Position numbers and translations under genes: made by a program | In this document: one piece after another, positions 43,232-51,701 of the stretch | How the letters are laid out: the number at the start of each line of letters is the position of its first letter | Numbering within the stretch: the first letter of the stretch is position 1 | Notes under the pieces: model-generated | What the model was told of the DNA's origin: nothing | The model's input: the letters and a program-made list of their open reading frames with translations, nothing else | The model's database searches: none | NCBI RefSeq assembly: GCF_000308615.1 | Contig: NZ_BAGB01000163.1 | Location: 1-64,000, forward strand | Reading direction: 5' to 3' | From: Nocardia jiangxiensis NBRC 101359 | Lineage (GTDB): Bacteria; Actinomycetota; Actinomycetes; Mycobacteriales; Mycobacteriaceae | DNA length: 64,000 nt

Positions 43232-43654
43232 TCAATGGTTTTCGTCCATGAGGTCGGTGACCGGCGTTCCGGCCAGCAGTGCGTCCAGGCCGCCGAGCAT
43301 CGTCGGACATTCGCGGGCGGGATGGTCGGAGGGACACCGAGCGGCGTGCGTCAGGAAGGTCTGCGCGGTGCGGGCCCGCGTGATGGCCTCCTCGAGTTCG
43401 GCGATCTGCCGCTCGAGCACCTCGCGCCACTGCGGACTCGGCGCGTCCAGCACCGCCGCCGCGGTCTCCAGCGGCAGCCCCAGGCTGTGCGCCACCTTGA
43501 TGAAGGCCAAGCGGCGCAGCTGTTCCCGGTCGTACATCCGCTTGCCGCCACGTCGCGCGGCCGGGCGCACCAGGCCACGCTCGTCGTAATACCGCAGCGC
43601 GGAGGTCGCCATGCCCAGTTTCGCCGCGGCCTCCCCGATCGGGATCAGGTCCAT
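43232..43654 (-). CDS. MerR-family regulator
   Basis: 140 residues: MerR helix-turn-helix IGEAAAKLGMATSALRYYDERGLVRPAARRGGKRMYDREQLRRL, a dimerisation helix (LERQIAELEEAITRARTAQ) and a C-terminal CPSDHPARECP with two cysteines able to bind metal or react with thiol stress. It resembles the actinobacterial SoxR-like branch. It is divergent from a methyltransferase gene, and a MerR-type promoter with a 19-bp spacer lies between them. Confidence 0.9.
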   Translation of the reverse strand: MDLIPIGEAAAKLGMATSALRYYDERGLVRPAARRGGKRMYDREQLRRLAFIKVAHSLGLPLETAAAVLDAPSPQWREVLERQIAELEEAITRARTAQTFLTHAARCPSDHPARECPTMLGGLDALLAGTPVTDLMDENH

Positions 43655-43662
43655 GGCGACAT

Positions 43663-43693
43663 TTGACCTCCAGTCGGCTTGAACTTGCAAGGT
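43663..43693 (+). promoter_or_regulatory. MerR-type promoter with 19-bp spacer
   Basis: TTGACC (43663-43668) and CAAGGT (43688-43693) are separated by 19 bp holding an imperfect dyad around CCAGTCGGCTTG. The overlong spacer is the hallmark of promoters twisted open by MerR proteins. It points toward the methyltransferase gene at 43727. Confidence 0.6.
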
Positions 43694-43726
43694 GGTGACA
43701 CCAGCCGCTCCCGAGGAGGACGTTCG

Positions 43727-44341
43727 ATGAACTCGCCGCAGACCCTGCCCGTCAACCATCACGCCGACCACCCCGGATTCTCCGGTCCCGCCGGGCTGGC
43801 AGCCGGCGCGCTGATGTTGGCCGCCGGGCGACGACGCGCCCGCATGGTCGTCGAGTCCGCCGCGGTGACCGAATCGGATCGGGTCCTGGACATCGGCTGC
43901 GGTTCCGGTGCGGCGGTGCGGGCGGCCGCCCGGCGCGGCGCTCGGGTCACCGGGGTCGATCCGTCGCCGATGATGTTGCGGCTGGCTCGTCTGCTCGTGC
44001 GGGGTCCGTCGATCCGCTGGGCCGAGGGTGTCGCGGAACGGCTACCGCTCGAGGACGGCGCGGTCACGGTGGCGTTGGCCGTGGCGACCGTGCATCACTG
44101 GCCCGATGTCACGACCGCTCTGGCCGAGGTGCAGCGGGTGCTGATCTCGGGCGGGCGATTCGTGGCCGTCGAGCGATATTCACCGGTGGGCGCCACCGGT
44201 GTGGCCGCACACGGCTGGACCGACGATCAGGCGCGATCGTTCGCCGACCTGTGCCGGGCGGCGGGATTCGCGGACCCGCGCGTCGAGCGAATCACCTTGG
44301 GGCGGCACGATTTCTGGGTCGTCCACAGCGTCCGGGCCTGA
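43727..44341 (+). CDS. Class I SAM-dependent methyltransferase
   Basis: 204 residues with SAM motif I VLDIGCGSGAAVRAAARRG, motif II GVDPSPMMLRLAR, and a type-11 core (ERLPLEDGAVTVALAVATVHHWPDVTTALAEVQRVLISGGRFVAVE). The ATG at 43727 has GAGGAGG. It is the likely target of the divergent MerR gene. Substrate unknown; possibly detoxifies a small molecule. Confidence 0.9.
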   Translation: MNSPQTLPVNHHADHPGFSGPAGLAAGALMLAAGRRRARMVVESAAVTESDRVLDIGCGSGAAVRAAARRGARVTGVDPSPMMLRLARLLVRGPSIRWAEGVAERLPLEDGAVTVALAVATVHHWPDVTTALAEVQRVLISGGRFVAVERYSPVGATGVAAHGWTDDQARSFADLCRAAGFADPRVERITLGRHDFWVVHSVRA

Positions 44342-44394
44342 TCCGGCGCGGGCGTCGGCCACGCTCGCGGATCAGCCGCCGGACTGCTCGCGGA

Positions 44395-44862
44395 TCAGCC
44401 GCCCAGCACGCTGCCCGCCAGCCGCGATTCGATGCGGGAGAGCAGGTCCATCGTCCGGAACGGCTTGCGGACGTAATCGGACGCCCCGCAGGCCATCGCC
44501 AGCTCGGCGGCCTCCGGATCGGATTCGGTCGACACCGCCAGGATCGGGGCCGAGACCATCTGGTGCAATCGTCGGCACACGTCCGGACCGGGCAGGTCCG
44601 GCAGATCCAGATCCAGGAGCACCAGATCCGGATGCCACTGCGGGGCGGCGGCGAGTACCTGACGTCCGGTACCCGTACGCATGGACTGGTAACCGGCGTG
44701 TTCGAGGACCAGGACGACCATCTCGGCGGTGGCCGGATTGCCTTCGGCGACAAGCACTCTGGCCACCACGAGTTTTCCGTCGCCCAGCGGGGCGGAGGTA
44801 TCGTCGCCCAGCGGGGCGGGTGTATTCGGCACTGCGGACATCGGGTGCGGATATTGGTTCAT
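44395..44862 (-). CDS. Stand-alone response-regulator receiver protein
   Basis: 155 residues. After a ~35-residue Pro-rich tail comes a receiver domain: VARVLVAEGNPATAEMVVLVLEHAG (acidic pocket reduced to EGN), phospho-Asp in DLVLLDLDLPD, and Lys in GASDYVRKPF. There is no output domain and no histidine kinase nearby. The acidic pair is E-G-N rather than DD, so phosphorylation may be weak. The ATG at 44862 has GAGGA. Confidence 0.85.
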   Translation of the reverse strand: MNQYPHPMSAVPNTPAPLGDDTSAPLGDGKLVVARVLVAEGNPATAEMVVLVLEHAGYQSMRTGTGRQVLAAAPQWHPDLVLLDLDLPDLPGPDVCRRLHQMVSAPILAVSTESDPEAAELAMACGASDYVRKPFRTMDLLSRIESRLAGSVLGG

Positions 44863-45203
44863 GGCACAGTCCTCGCTTGCGGGATCCCCCGACCCCTCTG
44901 CTGCTCCGCGTCGTGATCGACCTCGTTGTGACTGCTGCCCAGCGGTGTCGGTTGTGCGACTCTCGGACCTCGACGCTATGCCTGGTAGCAATTGTTCAGC
45001 AATGAAAGCGGCAATAAATTTCGCCCGGAACGTCGATTGCGACCGTTTCGTGATCTTTCATCGACCTGCCGTTCACTCGGGAGCAGCGGCGGTACACCTC
45101 GCCGACACATCCGTGACCGAACGGCAACGAGCCCGCCAGACGGCTCCCACAGGGCCGTGACCACCCGAGATCGCCGCTGGGATCGACTCGACGATCCTGT
45201 CGG
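44863..45203. other. Intergenic region, no gene seen
   Basis: The 341-bp gap contains an AT-richer patch near 44985-45030 (AGCAATTGTTCAGCAATG), unusual for this genome, that could hold the promoter of the receiver gene. No ORF or RNA gene is supported. Confidence 0.35.
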
Positions 45204-45830
45204 CTAGGAACGGCAACCAGGGTGCTCGGCGACGGCCGCCCAATCGACGGGCCGCGGGTCACCCTCGAGTTCGCGCAGCAGCGTCTCGAGCAACGCGGTC
45301 ACGTCGCGATGGCCGGCATCCACACCGAACGCCTCCTCCATCCGCAGGAACCGCGAGACACTCGACATCAGCAGGACCACCGCGGCGGGGGTGTAGGTCT
45401 CGGAGTGGTAGTCGTAGGCGTCCAGGACCCTGGTGACCTCGTCGAGTTGCAGGGCGCGAAATCGCTTGGAGGAGTTGGCGATCTCGGCGCGAATGGTTTT
45501 GCGGTGATTGGCCAGGGCCACGAATTCCATGGTCAGCGCGGTGTGCGACTGATCGTGGATCGCCTCCCACAGCGCCCACAGCGGCTGCGGGGAGGCCAGC
45601 GCCTCGCTCTGCCGCCGGTAGCTGCGTTCGGCGCCGCGCCGGAACAACTCGATGAACAGGTTGTCCATCGTGCCGAAGTAGTAGTACACCAGCGCGGGAT
45701 TGGCTCCGGCCCGCGCCGCGAGCCGACGGGTGCTCACCGCGGCATAGCCCTCCTCGAGCATGACCTGCTCGGCCGCGTCCAGTAACGCGGTGCGAGTGGG
45801 CGAATCCTCGGGACCCGTGCCCGGTTTCAT
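45204..45830 (-). CDS. TetR-family regulator of the Rieske operon
   Basis: 208 residues: helix-turn-helix LLDAAEQVMLEEGYAAVSTRRLAARAGANPALVYYYFGTMDNLFIEL. The regulatory domain has a long central helix pair. It is divergent from the SDR/Rieske operon, with a promoter and a large nested dyad between them at 45981-46043, so it probably represses that operon until a pathway substrate binds. Confidence 0.9.
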   Translation of the reverse strand: MKPGTGPEDSPTRTALLDAAEQVMLEEGYAAVSTRRLAARAGANPALVYYYFGTMDNLFIELFRRGAERSYRRQSEALASPQPLWALWEAIHDQSHTALTMEFVALANHRKTIRAEIANSSKRFRALQLDEVTRVLDAYDYHSETYTPAAVVLLMSSVSRFLRMEEAFGVDAGHRDVTALLETLLRELEGDPRPVDWAAVAEHPGCRS

Positions 45831-45980
45831 CCGATGACCTCCTGCGGGCGCGGGATGCGCCGTCCACGGCGGTGCGACGGCGATCGCTCAGCAACGGCCG
45901 AGCTGTTCGCCCAGTGTACGGCCGCCGGAGTCGGGCGCTCGCGACACATCACCGCCGGAAACGCCTCCACGCGAAGACTA

Positions 45981-46010
45981 TTGACAGCTCCGACAGCCCT
46001 GCCGTATATC
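45981..46010 (+). promoter_or_regulatory. Sigma70-like promoter of the Rieske operon
   Basis: TTGACA (45981-45986) and TATATC (46005-46010) with an 18-bp spacer face the SDR gene. The -35 is a perfect consensus, rare in GC-rich DNA. The -10 directly touches the large dyad, which fits repression by blocking initiation. Confidence 0.6.
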
Positions 46011-46043
46011 TTAATCACTCGCCTAAATTAGGCAGTCGATTAA
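46011..46043. promoter_or_regulatory. 33-bp nested dyad operator
   Basis: Read on the plus strand: TTAATC, 4 bp, GCCTAA, A, TTAGGC, 4 bp, GATTAA. Both arm pairs are perfect inverted repeats about the same centre. It lies between the TetR gene and the operon, immediately after the -10. TetR dimers bound on both faces could use such a site. Confidence 0.7.
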
Positions 46044-46198
46044 CTCACTCGGAGCCTGGTCTCCGAGGTGATCCGAGAGCTTCGCGACGGGCCCGTCCCG
46101 TCGCGGCCGATCCGAGAATGTGGTGCTGCGCGGGGCATTGCTCCCGACGTTCACCCCGCCCGATCCGCCGGTGAGCGCGGTCTACGAACGGAGCTGCG

Positions 46199-46999
46199 AT
46201 GAGCGATACGAACCGCGCCGACCAGGGCCGATCGCCCGATTCGCGCGCGACGGCCGCCGGCCGGGTGGCCGTGGTGACCGGCGGCGCATCCGGCATAGGC
46301 CGGTCCATCTGCGAATCCTTCGCCGCACACGGTTATCGCACCGCGGTCCTGGACATCGACGGCACCGCCGCAGACGAGGTCGCCGAGAAGCTGCGGGCCG
46401 ATGGCGCGACGGCGCTGGCCCACGCGGTGGACGTCACCGATCGCGAGGCGGTTTTCGAGGCGATGCGGCAGGTCCGCGCCGAATTCGGACCGATCGACAT
46501 CCTGGTCACCAGCGCGGGACTGGTCGGATTCGCCCCGTTCACCGAGATCACGCCGCAGGACTGGCATCGGATCGTCGAGGTGAATCTGACCGGGACGTTC
46601 CACTGCGCGCAGGCCGTCATCCCGGACATGCTCGCCGCCGGATGGGGCCGGATCGTGACGATCTCCTCCTCGAGCGCCCAGCGCGGCTCCCCCGGCATGG
46701 TCCACTACACCGCCTCCAAGGGCGCGGTCGTCGCGATGACCAAGGCGCTGGCCCGCGAATACGCGCCGTGCGGCATCACCGTCAACACCATCCCGCCCTC
46801 GGGCATCGATACGCCGATGTCACGCCGATCGCAGGAGACCGGGAACCTCCCCGACAACGCCACCATGGCCAAGGCGATCCCGGTGGGGCGCCTCGGCGCG
46901 GGTGCGGATATCGCCGCCGCGTGCCTGTTCCTGTGCTCGGAGCAGGCCGGGTACATCACCGGCCAGGTACTCGGCGTGAACGGCGGGTCGGTCATATGA
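46199..46999 (+). CDS. Short-chain dehydrogenase/reductase
   Basis: 266 residues with cofactor loop VTGGASGIGRSI, acidic residue in AVLDIDG favouring NAD, TSAGLVG in place of NNAG, and catalytic YTASK after the ISSSSAQ serine. It ends with the family GYITGQVLGVNGG. First gene of the operon; probably oxidises an alcohol or a cis-dihydrodiol formed by the oxygenases. It overlaps the next gene by 4 bp. Confidence 0.93.
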   Translation: MSDTNRADQGRSPDSRATAAGRVAVVTGGASGIGRSICESFAAHGYRTAVLDIDGTAADEVAEKLRADGATALAHAVDVTDREAVFEAMRQVRAEFGPIDILVTSAGLVGFAPFTEITPQDWHRIVEVNLTGTFHCAQAVIPDMLAAGWGRIVTISSSSAQRGSPGMVHYTASKGAVVAMTKALAREYAPCGITVNTIPPSGIDTPMSRRSQETGNLPDNATMAKAIPVGRLGAGADIAAACLFLCSEQAGYITGQVLGVNGGSVI

Positions 47000-47607
47000 C
47001 CACTCCCCCGCGCCTGGTCCCGCTGCCACCCGGCCAGTGGGACGCGCACGCTCGCGAAATGTTGCGCGGGCGAGTCGGATTGGCGGACCGTTATCTGTCC
47101 GGCGCGCCCGATGCACCCCCGATGCCGAACGTGCTCGGAATTCTGGGCCATCACATCGAATTGGGCGCGGCGTGGCTGGCCTACAACGGTGCGCTGCTCG
47201 ATCGCCCCGCCATCGATCCGCGGCACCGTGAACTGCTGATCCTGCGGGTCGCCTGGCGCAGCCGCGCGAGGTACGAGTGGACCCAGCATGCGCGACTGGC
47301 CCTGGACTGTGGCGTCACCGCGGACCAGGTCGAAGCGGTCACCCGCGGTCCCGAGGACCCGGTCTGGTCGCCGGTGGAGCGGCTGCTGTTGTCCGCGGCC
47401 GATCAGCTGCTCGACGGATACCGCATCGAGGACACGACATGGGCGGGCCTGGCAACCCATTTCGACGCTCGTCAGCTCATCGAGGTCCTGTTCGTGGCCG
47501 GGTCGTATCTGTGTCTGGCGCTGGTGTTCAACAGCGTCGACCTGCAACCCGACCCGGAGATGGACCACGCGCCGTTCGCACCCCCGGAGATCAAGGAGCA
47601 ACCGTGA
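46996..47607 (+). CDS. Carboxymuconolactone-decarboxylase-family protein
   Basis: 203 residues. The AhpD/CMD helical core shows HRELLILRVAWRSRARYEWTQHARLALDCGVTADQVEAV: the glutamate and histidine of the family (E-YEW-QH) without a CxxC pair, so not a peroxidase. Such two-domain-length CMD proteins occur often in Rieske and steroid-type clusters, with unknown reaction. Start by ATGA overlap with the SDR; the stop overlaps the Rieske GTG start. Confidence 0.85.
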   Translation: MTTPPRLVPLPPGQWDAHAREMLRGRVGLADRYLSGAPDAPPMPNVLGILGHHIELGAAWLAYNGALLDRPAIDPRHRELLILRVAWRSRARYEWTQHARLALDCGVTADQVEAVTRGPEDPVWSPVERLLLSAADQLLDGYRIEDTTWAGLATHFDARQLIEVLFVAGSYLCLALVFNSVDLQPDPEMDHAPFAPPEIKEQP

Positions 47608-48869
47608 GGCAATGGCCCAAACCCGCCGAGGGCAGCTGGACCGAGCATTATCCGGACCTCGGCACCGCCCCGATCTCGTTCGAGGATTCGGTGTCCCCGG
47701 AATTCTTCGAACTCGAGCGGGAGGCGATCTTCAAACGCGCCTGGCTCAATGTCGGCCGCGTCGAACGACTTCGGCGAACCGGCAGCTACTTCACCAAGGA
47801 GATCGACGCGGCCCGGACCTCGATCATCGTGGTGCGCGACCGCGACGGAGCGATCACCGCGTTCCACAACGTCTGCCGCCACCGCGGCAACAAACTCGTC
47901 TGGACCGATGATCCGCGCGCCGAATCCTCCGGCGTCTGTCGTCAATTCACCTGTAAGTACCACGGCTGGCGCTACGGGCTCGGCGGCGAATTGGAGTTCG
48001 TGCAGCAGCCGGACGAATTCTTCGATCTCGACCAGAAGGACTCCGGACTCGTTCGCGTGCACTGCGATGTCTGGAACGGGTTCGTGTTCGTCAACCTCGC
48101 CGCCGAACCCCGCCAGACGTTGCGAGAATTCCTCGGTCCCATGGTGACCGCCCTGGACGGCTACCCGTTCGACCGGATGACCGAGTGGTACGAGTTCACC
48201 GCGGACAACCGCAGCAACTGGAAACTGTTCGCCGATGCGTTCCAGGAGTACTACCACGTCCCCGGCCTGCATCCGCAGCAGATCCCGAATGCGGTCCGCG
48301 CCGGAAAAGGCTTCGAGTGCGCGCACTTTCAGCTCGACGGCCCGCACCGGATGGTCAGCACCGGCGGCGCGCGACGCTGGACGCTGCCGCCGGAGTTCAT
48401 GTACCCGATCGAGCGGATCACCCGCAGCGGCCTGGTCGGACCGTGGGAATCGCCCGAACTCGGTGACCTGCCAACGGGTTTGAATCCCGGACGCGTCGAG
48501 CCGTGGGGTATCGACAACTTCCAGATCTTCCCCAATATCGAGATCCTCATCTACCGCGGCTGGTATCTGCTCTATCGCTACTGGCCGACCTCCCACAACA
48601 CACACCGGTTCGAGGGCATGCTGTGCTACCAGCCCGCGCAGACCGTGCGCGAACGCGTGGAACACGAGGTCGCCTCGGTGGTGTTCAAGGAATTCGCGCT
48701 ACAGGACGCGGGCATGCTCACCGGCACCCAGACCGCCTTGGAGCAGGCGTATCGCAGCGCCGGGATCACCCGATTCCCGGTCAACGATCAGGAGATCCTG
48801 GTCCGGCACTTCCATCACGCGGTCGCCGACTGGGTCGAGCAATACCGGCGCGAACCGGCGGGAGTGTGA
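47604..48869 (+). CDS. Rieske non-haem iron oxygenase, alpha subunit (copy 1)
   Basis: 421 residues from a GTG overlapping the previous stop, with AAGGAG upstream. The Rieske cluster ligands are CRH (Cys91, His93) and CKYH (Cys117, His120). The mononuclear iron site is in NWKLFADAFQEYYHVPGLH (Asn205, Asp211, His218, His223). It activates oxygen to hydroxylate or demethylate a substrate. About two thirds identical by eye to the second copy at 50098. No beta subunit, ferredoxin or reductase gene is in the operon. Confidence 0.93.
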   Translation: MRQWPKPAEGSWTEHYPDLGTAPISFEDSVSPEFFELEREAIFKRAWLNVGRVERLRRTGSYFTKEIDAARTSIIVVRDRDGAITAFHNVCRHRGNKLVWTDDPRAESSGVCRQFTCKYHGWRYGLGGELEFVQQPDEFFDLDQKDSGLVRVHCDVWNGFVFVNLAAEPRQTLREFLGPMVTALDGYPFDRMTEWYEFTADNRSNWKLFADAFQEYYHVPGLHPQQIPNAVRAGKGFECAHFQLDGPHRMVSTGGARRWTLPPEFMYPIERITRSGLVGPWESPELGDLPTGLNPGRVEPWGIDNFQIFPNIEILIYRGWYLLYRYWPTSHNTHRFEGMLCYQPAQTVRERVEHEVASVVFKEFALQDAGMLTGTQTALEQAYRSAGITRFPVNDQEILVRHFHHAVADWVEQYRREPAGV

Positions 48870-49210
48870 GCACCGTGGCCGAGAATCTGCTGCCACCGGA
48901 ATTCGCCGAATTCGAGGCGTACGCGCCGATCTGGTGCCTGCCCACCGAATCCGAGCGCTGGGCTCGCCGAATGGCCACGCCCATGCGCGATCTGGTGACG
49001 TTCCACGACGCGTTCCTGCCGCGCCTGGAAGAGGCGATCGAGTACTGCGACAAATATCCCCTCGACGATCTGCCCGAGGACGCGCTGAACCTGCTGTTCC
49101 TGGTGTATTCGCTGGTGATGGTCGCCATGGCGGTGGAGATCTTCGCCCAGCCCATGCCCACCGACAGCGCGGACGCCGAGCTGCACCGCGTCGCCGAGCC
49201 GTCGCCGTAG
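48866..49210 (+). CDS. Small Rieske-associated protein of unknown function (copy 1)
   Basis: 114 residues, starting at a GTG that overlaps the oxygenase stop (GTGA). It shares with the protein at 51366 the start LPPEFAEFEAYAPIWCLPTESERWA, the acidic YPLDDLPED and a hydrophobic helix LLFLVYSLVMVAMAVEIFAQP. No recognised domain. Strict pairing with each Rieske gene, with stop-start overlap, suggests a partner subunit or assembly factor. Confidence 0.75.
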   Translation: MSTVAENLLPPEFAEFEAYAPIWCLPTESERWARRMATPMRDLVTFHDAFLPRLEEAIEYCDKYPLDDLPEDALNLLFLVYSLVMVAMAVEIFAQPMPTDSADAELHRVAEPSP

Positions 49211-49227
49211 CCCCCGAGGACATCACC

Positions 49228-50064
49228 ATGACGATCACCATCGAGCCACTCGGCAACGAGGTCGGCGCACAGGTGACGGGCGTCGAGCGGGCTCATCTGC
49301 TCGACGACGCCCTGGCCGATACCGTGCTGCGCGCTCTCGAAGAGTACGGAGTACTCGTCCTGCGCGACCTGCATCTGGATCCGGAGACCCAGGTGGCGTT
49401 CTGCCGCACACTCGGGCAGATCGACACCGAACCCGGGCACCACCCGGTCGAGGGCATCTATCGCGTCAGCCTCGACACCACCAAGAACTCGTCGGCGAAC
49501 TATCTGCGCGCGACGTTCGACTGGCATATCGACGGCTGCACTCCACAGGACGACGCCTATCCGCAGATGGCCACCGTGCTGTCCGCCAAAGCCGTGGCGA
49601 CCACCGGCGGTGAGACCGAATTCGCCTCCACCTACAAGGCTTTCGACAATCTCACCGAGTCCGAGCGCATCCGGCTCGCGCCGCTGCGGGTGGTGCACTC
49701 GCTGGAAGCCTCGCAACGCCCGGTCACCCCGGATCCGACCCCCGAACAGCTGGCCGCCTGGCGACGTCGTCCGGCTCGCGAGCATCCGCTGATCTGGACG
49801 CACAGATCCGGGCGTCGCTCGATGGTCCTGGGCGCTTCCACCGATCACGTGGTGGGCATGGCCCCCGGCGAGAGCCGCGCGCTGCTGGACGATCTGCTGC
49901 GCCGCTGCACCGCGCCCGAACGCGTCTACCGGCACGAATGGTCGGTCGGCGACACCGTGATCTGGGACAACCGCGGGGTCATCCACCGCGCGGCACCGTA
50001 CGAATCCGGCTCACCGCGAGAAATGCTGCGCACCACCGTACTCGGCGACGAACCGATCCGATGA
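49228..50064 (+). CDS. TauD/TfdA-family Fe(II)/2-oxoglutarate dioxygenase
   Basis: 278 residues. The facial triad is visible: His100 and Asp102 in TFDWHIDGC and distal His253 in DNRGVIHRAAPY, with the oxoglutarate-binding Arg near 268 (REMLRTTV). N-terminal VGAQVTGVERA is family-typical. The enzyme hydroxylates its substrate with 2-oxoglutarate as co-substrate. It lies between the two Rieske modules, a third oxygenase in one operon. Confidence 0.92.
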   Translation: MTITIEPLGNEVGAQVTGVERAHLLDDALADTVLRALEEYGVLVLRDLHLDPETQVAFCRTLGQIDTEPGHHPVEGIYRVSLDTTKNSSANYLRATFDWHIDGCTPQDDAYPQMATVLSAKAVATTGGETEFASTYKAFDNLTESERIRLAPLRVVHSLEASQRPVTPDPTPEQLAAWRRRPAREHPLIWTHRSGRRSMVLGASTDHVVGMAPGESRALLDDLLRRCTAPERVYRHEWSVGDTVIWDNRGVIHRAAPYESGSPREMLRTTVLGDEPIR

Positions 50065-50097
50065 CGCAGCGTCACACCATATCTCAGGAGTTACACC

Positions 50098-51369
50098 ATG
50101 CCCCGTTGGCCCAAGCCCGCCGAGGGCAGCTGGACCGAGCACTACCCGGAACTCGGCACCGCGCCGATGTCCTACGAGGACTCGATCTCACCGGAGTTCT
50201 TCGAACTCGAGCGCGAGGCGATCTTCAAGCGCGCCTGGCTCAATGTCGGCCGGATCGAACAACTTCCACGCACCGGCAGCTACTTCACCAAGGAAATTCA
50301 CGCCGCGCACGCCTCGGTCATCGTCGTGCGCGACCGGGACGGGCGGATCAACGCCTTCCACAACGTCTGCCGGCACCGCGGCAACAAACTGGTGTGGGAC
50401 ATCCTGCCTCGCGAGGAGGTCTCGGGCACCTGCCGCCAGTTCACCTGCAAGTACCACGGCTGGCGCTACGGGCTGGACGGCGCGCTGAATTTCGTTCAGC
50501 AGCAGGAGGAATTCTTCGATCTGGACCAGAGCGAGTACGGGCTGGTGCGGGTGCACTGCGAGGTGTGGTCCGGATTCGTGTTCATCAATCTCGCGCCCGA
50601 ACCGCGCCAGTCGCTGCGAGAGTTCCTCGGCCCGATGATCACCGACCTCGAGGGCTATCCGTTCGACGCACTCACCGAGCGCTTCTGCTACCGCTCCGAG
50701 GTCGGGGCCAACTGGAAGCTCTACATGGACGCGTTCCAGGAGTTCTATCACGCACCGGTCCTGCACGGGAAACAGACGCCGGACAACTATTCGAATGCCG
50801 CGCAGGAGGCCGGATTCGAAGCGCCGCACTACCGGCTCGAGGGTCCGCACCGGATGGTCAGCACCTCCGGCGTGGTCACCTGGGAGCTCGACCCCTCCAT
50901 GCGCAAACCGATGGAGGACATAACTCGCAGCGGACTGTTCGGCCCTTGGGACACACCGGATCTCGGGCCGATGCCCGCCGGAGTGAATCCCGCCGGATGC
51001 GAGCCGTGGGGCCTGGACTCGTTCCAGCTGTGGCCCAACTTCGTGATCCTGATCTGGTCCAGCGGTTGGTATCTGACGTATCACTACTGGCCGACCTCGC
51101 ACAACACGCACATCTTCGAGGGCAATCTGTATTTCCCGCCGTCGCGGACCACCCGAGAGCGGGTCGCGCACGAGATGGCCGCGGTGACGTTCAAGGAATA
51201 CGGGCTGCAGGATTGCAGCACGCTGGAGGCGACGCAGCTGATGCTGGAATCGCGTGCGGTGACCGCGTTTCCGTTGAACGACCAGGAAATCCTGCTGCGA
51301 CATCTGCACAAGGTGGCCGGTGACTGGGTCCAGGACTATCAGCGCGAGAAGACGGAGGTGGCCCGATGA
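50098..51369 (+). CDS. Rieske non-haem iron oxygenase, alpha subunit (copy 2)
   Basis: 423 residues, the same architecture as the protein at 47604: CRHRGN and CKYHGW Rieske motifs, then NWKLYMDAFQEFYHAPVLH for the mononuclear iron. The N terminus (PKPAEGSWTEHYPELGTAP) is nearly identical to copy 1, while the substrate half differs more (RMVSTSGVVTWELD against RMVSTGGARRWTLP). That suggests duplication followed by a change of substrate. The ATG has AGGAG upstream; the stop overlaps the next start. Confidence 0.93.
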   Translation: MPRWPKPAEGSWTEHYPELGTAPMSYEDSISPEFFELEREAIFKRAWLNVGRIEQLPRTGSYFTKEIHAAHASVIVVRDRDGRINAFHNVCRHRGNKLVWDILPREEVSGTCRQFTCKYHGWRYGLDGALNFVQQQEEFFDLDQSEYGLVRVHCEVWSGFVFINLAPEPRQSLREFLGPMITDLEGYPFDALTERFCYRSEVGANWKLYMDAFQEFYHAPVLHGKQTPDNYSNAAQEAGFEAPHYRLEGPHRMVSTSGVVTWELDPSMRKPMEDITRSGLFGPWDTPDLGPMPAGVNPAGCEPWGLDSFQLWPNFVILIWSSGWYLTYHYWPTSHNTHIFEGNLYFPPSRTTRERVAHEMAAVTFKEYGLQDCSTLEATQLMLESRAVTAFPLNDQEILLRHLHKVAGDWVQDYQREKTEVAR

Positions 51370-51701
51370 GCGAGCCCCGATTGCCTCAGGAATTCGCCGA
51401 CCTCGAACCGTTCGCCGAAACATGGTGCTTGGCAACCGAACCCGAGCGTTACGCCCAACGCTTGGGCAGCACAGTTCAGCAGATGCAGGAGTTCTACGAC
51501 GCGATCACCCCGCGCGCGGAGGCGGTGATCGCCTACTGCGACGGCTTCCCGCTCGACGATCTGCCCGAGCCGGTGCAGCGCCTGCTGTATCTGCTGTATT
51601 CGATGGTGAATGTGTCCTTCCCGGTGGAGGTGTGGAGCCAGCCGTGGGTACCCGACAGTGGCACAACGAGTTTGGACTGCGTCCTGGAGCCGATCCCATG
51701 A
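51366..51701 (+). CDS. Small Rieske-associated protein of unknown function (copy 2)
   Basis: 111 residues, paralogue of the 48866 protein: LPQEFADLEPFAETWCLATEPERYA, FPLDDLPEPVQRLLYLLYSMV and VEVWSQPW align along the length, with the Cys of TWCL conserved. It again overlaps a Rieske gene stop by 4 bp and the amidohydrolase start by 4 bp. The repetition of the pair makes a physical link to the oxygenase likely. Confidence 0.75.
   Translation: MSEPRLPQEFADLEPFAETWCLATEPERYAQRLGSTVQQMQEFYDAITPRAEAVIAYCDGFPLDDLPEPVQRLLYLLYSMVNVSFPVEVWSQPWVPDSGTTSLDCVLEPIP

Noticed and set aside
47472..51435. Long minus-strand ORFs (47472-48665, 48781-49986, 50188-51435)
   Set aside because: Antisense to the Rieske and TauD genes; they resemble each other only because the Rieske genes are duplicates.
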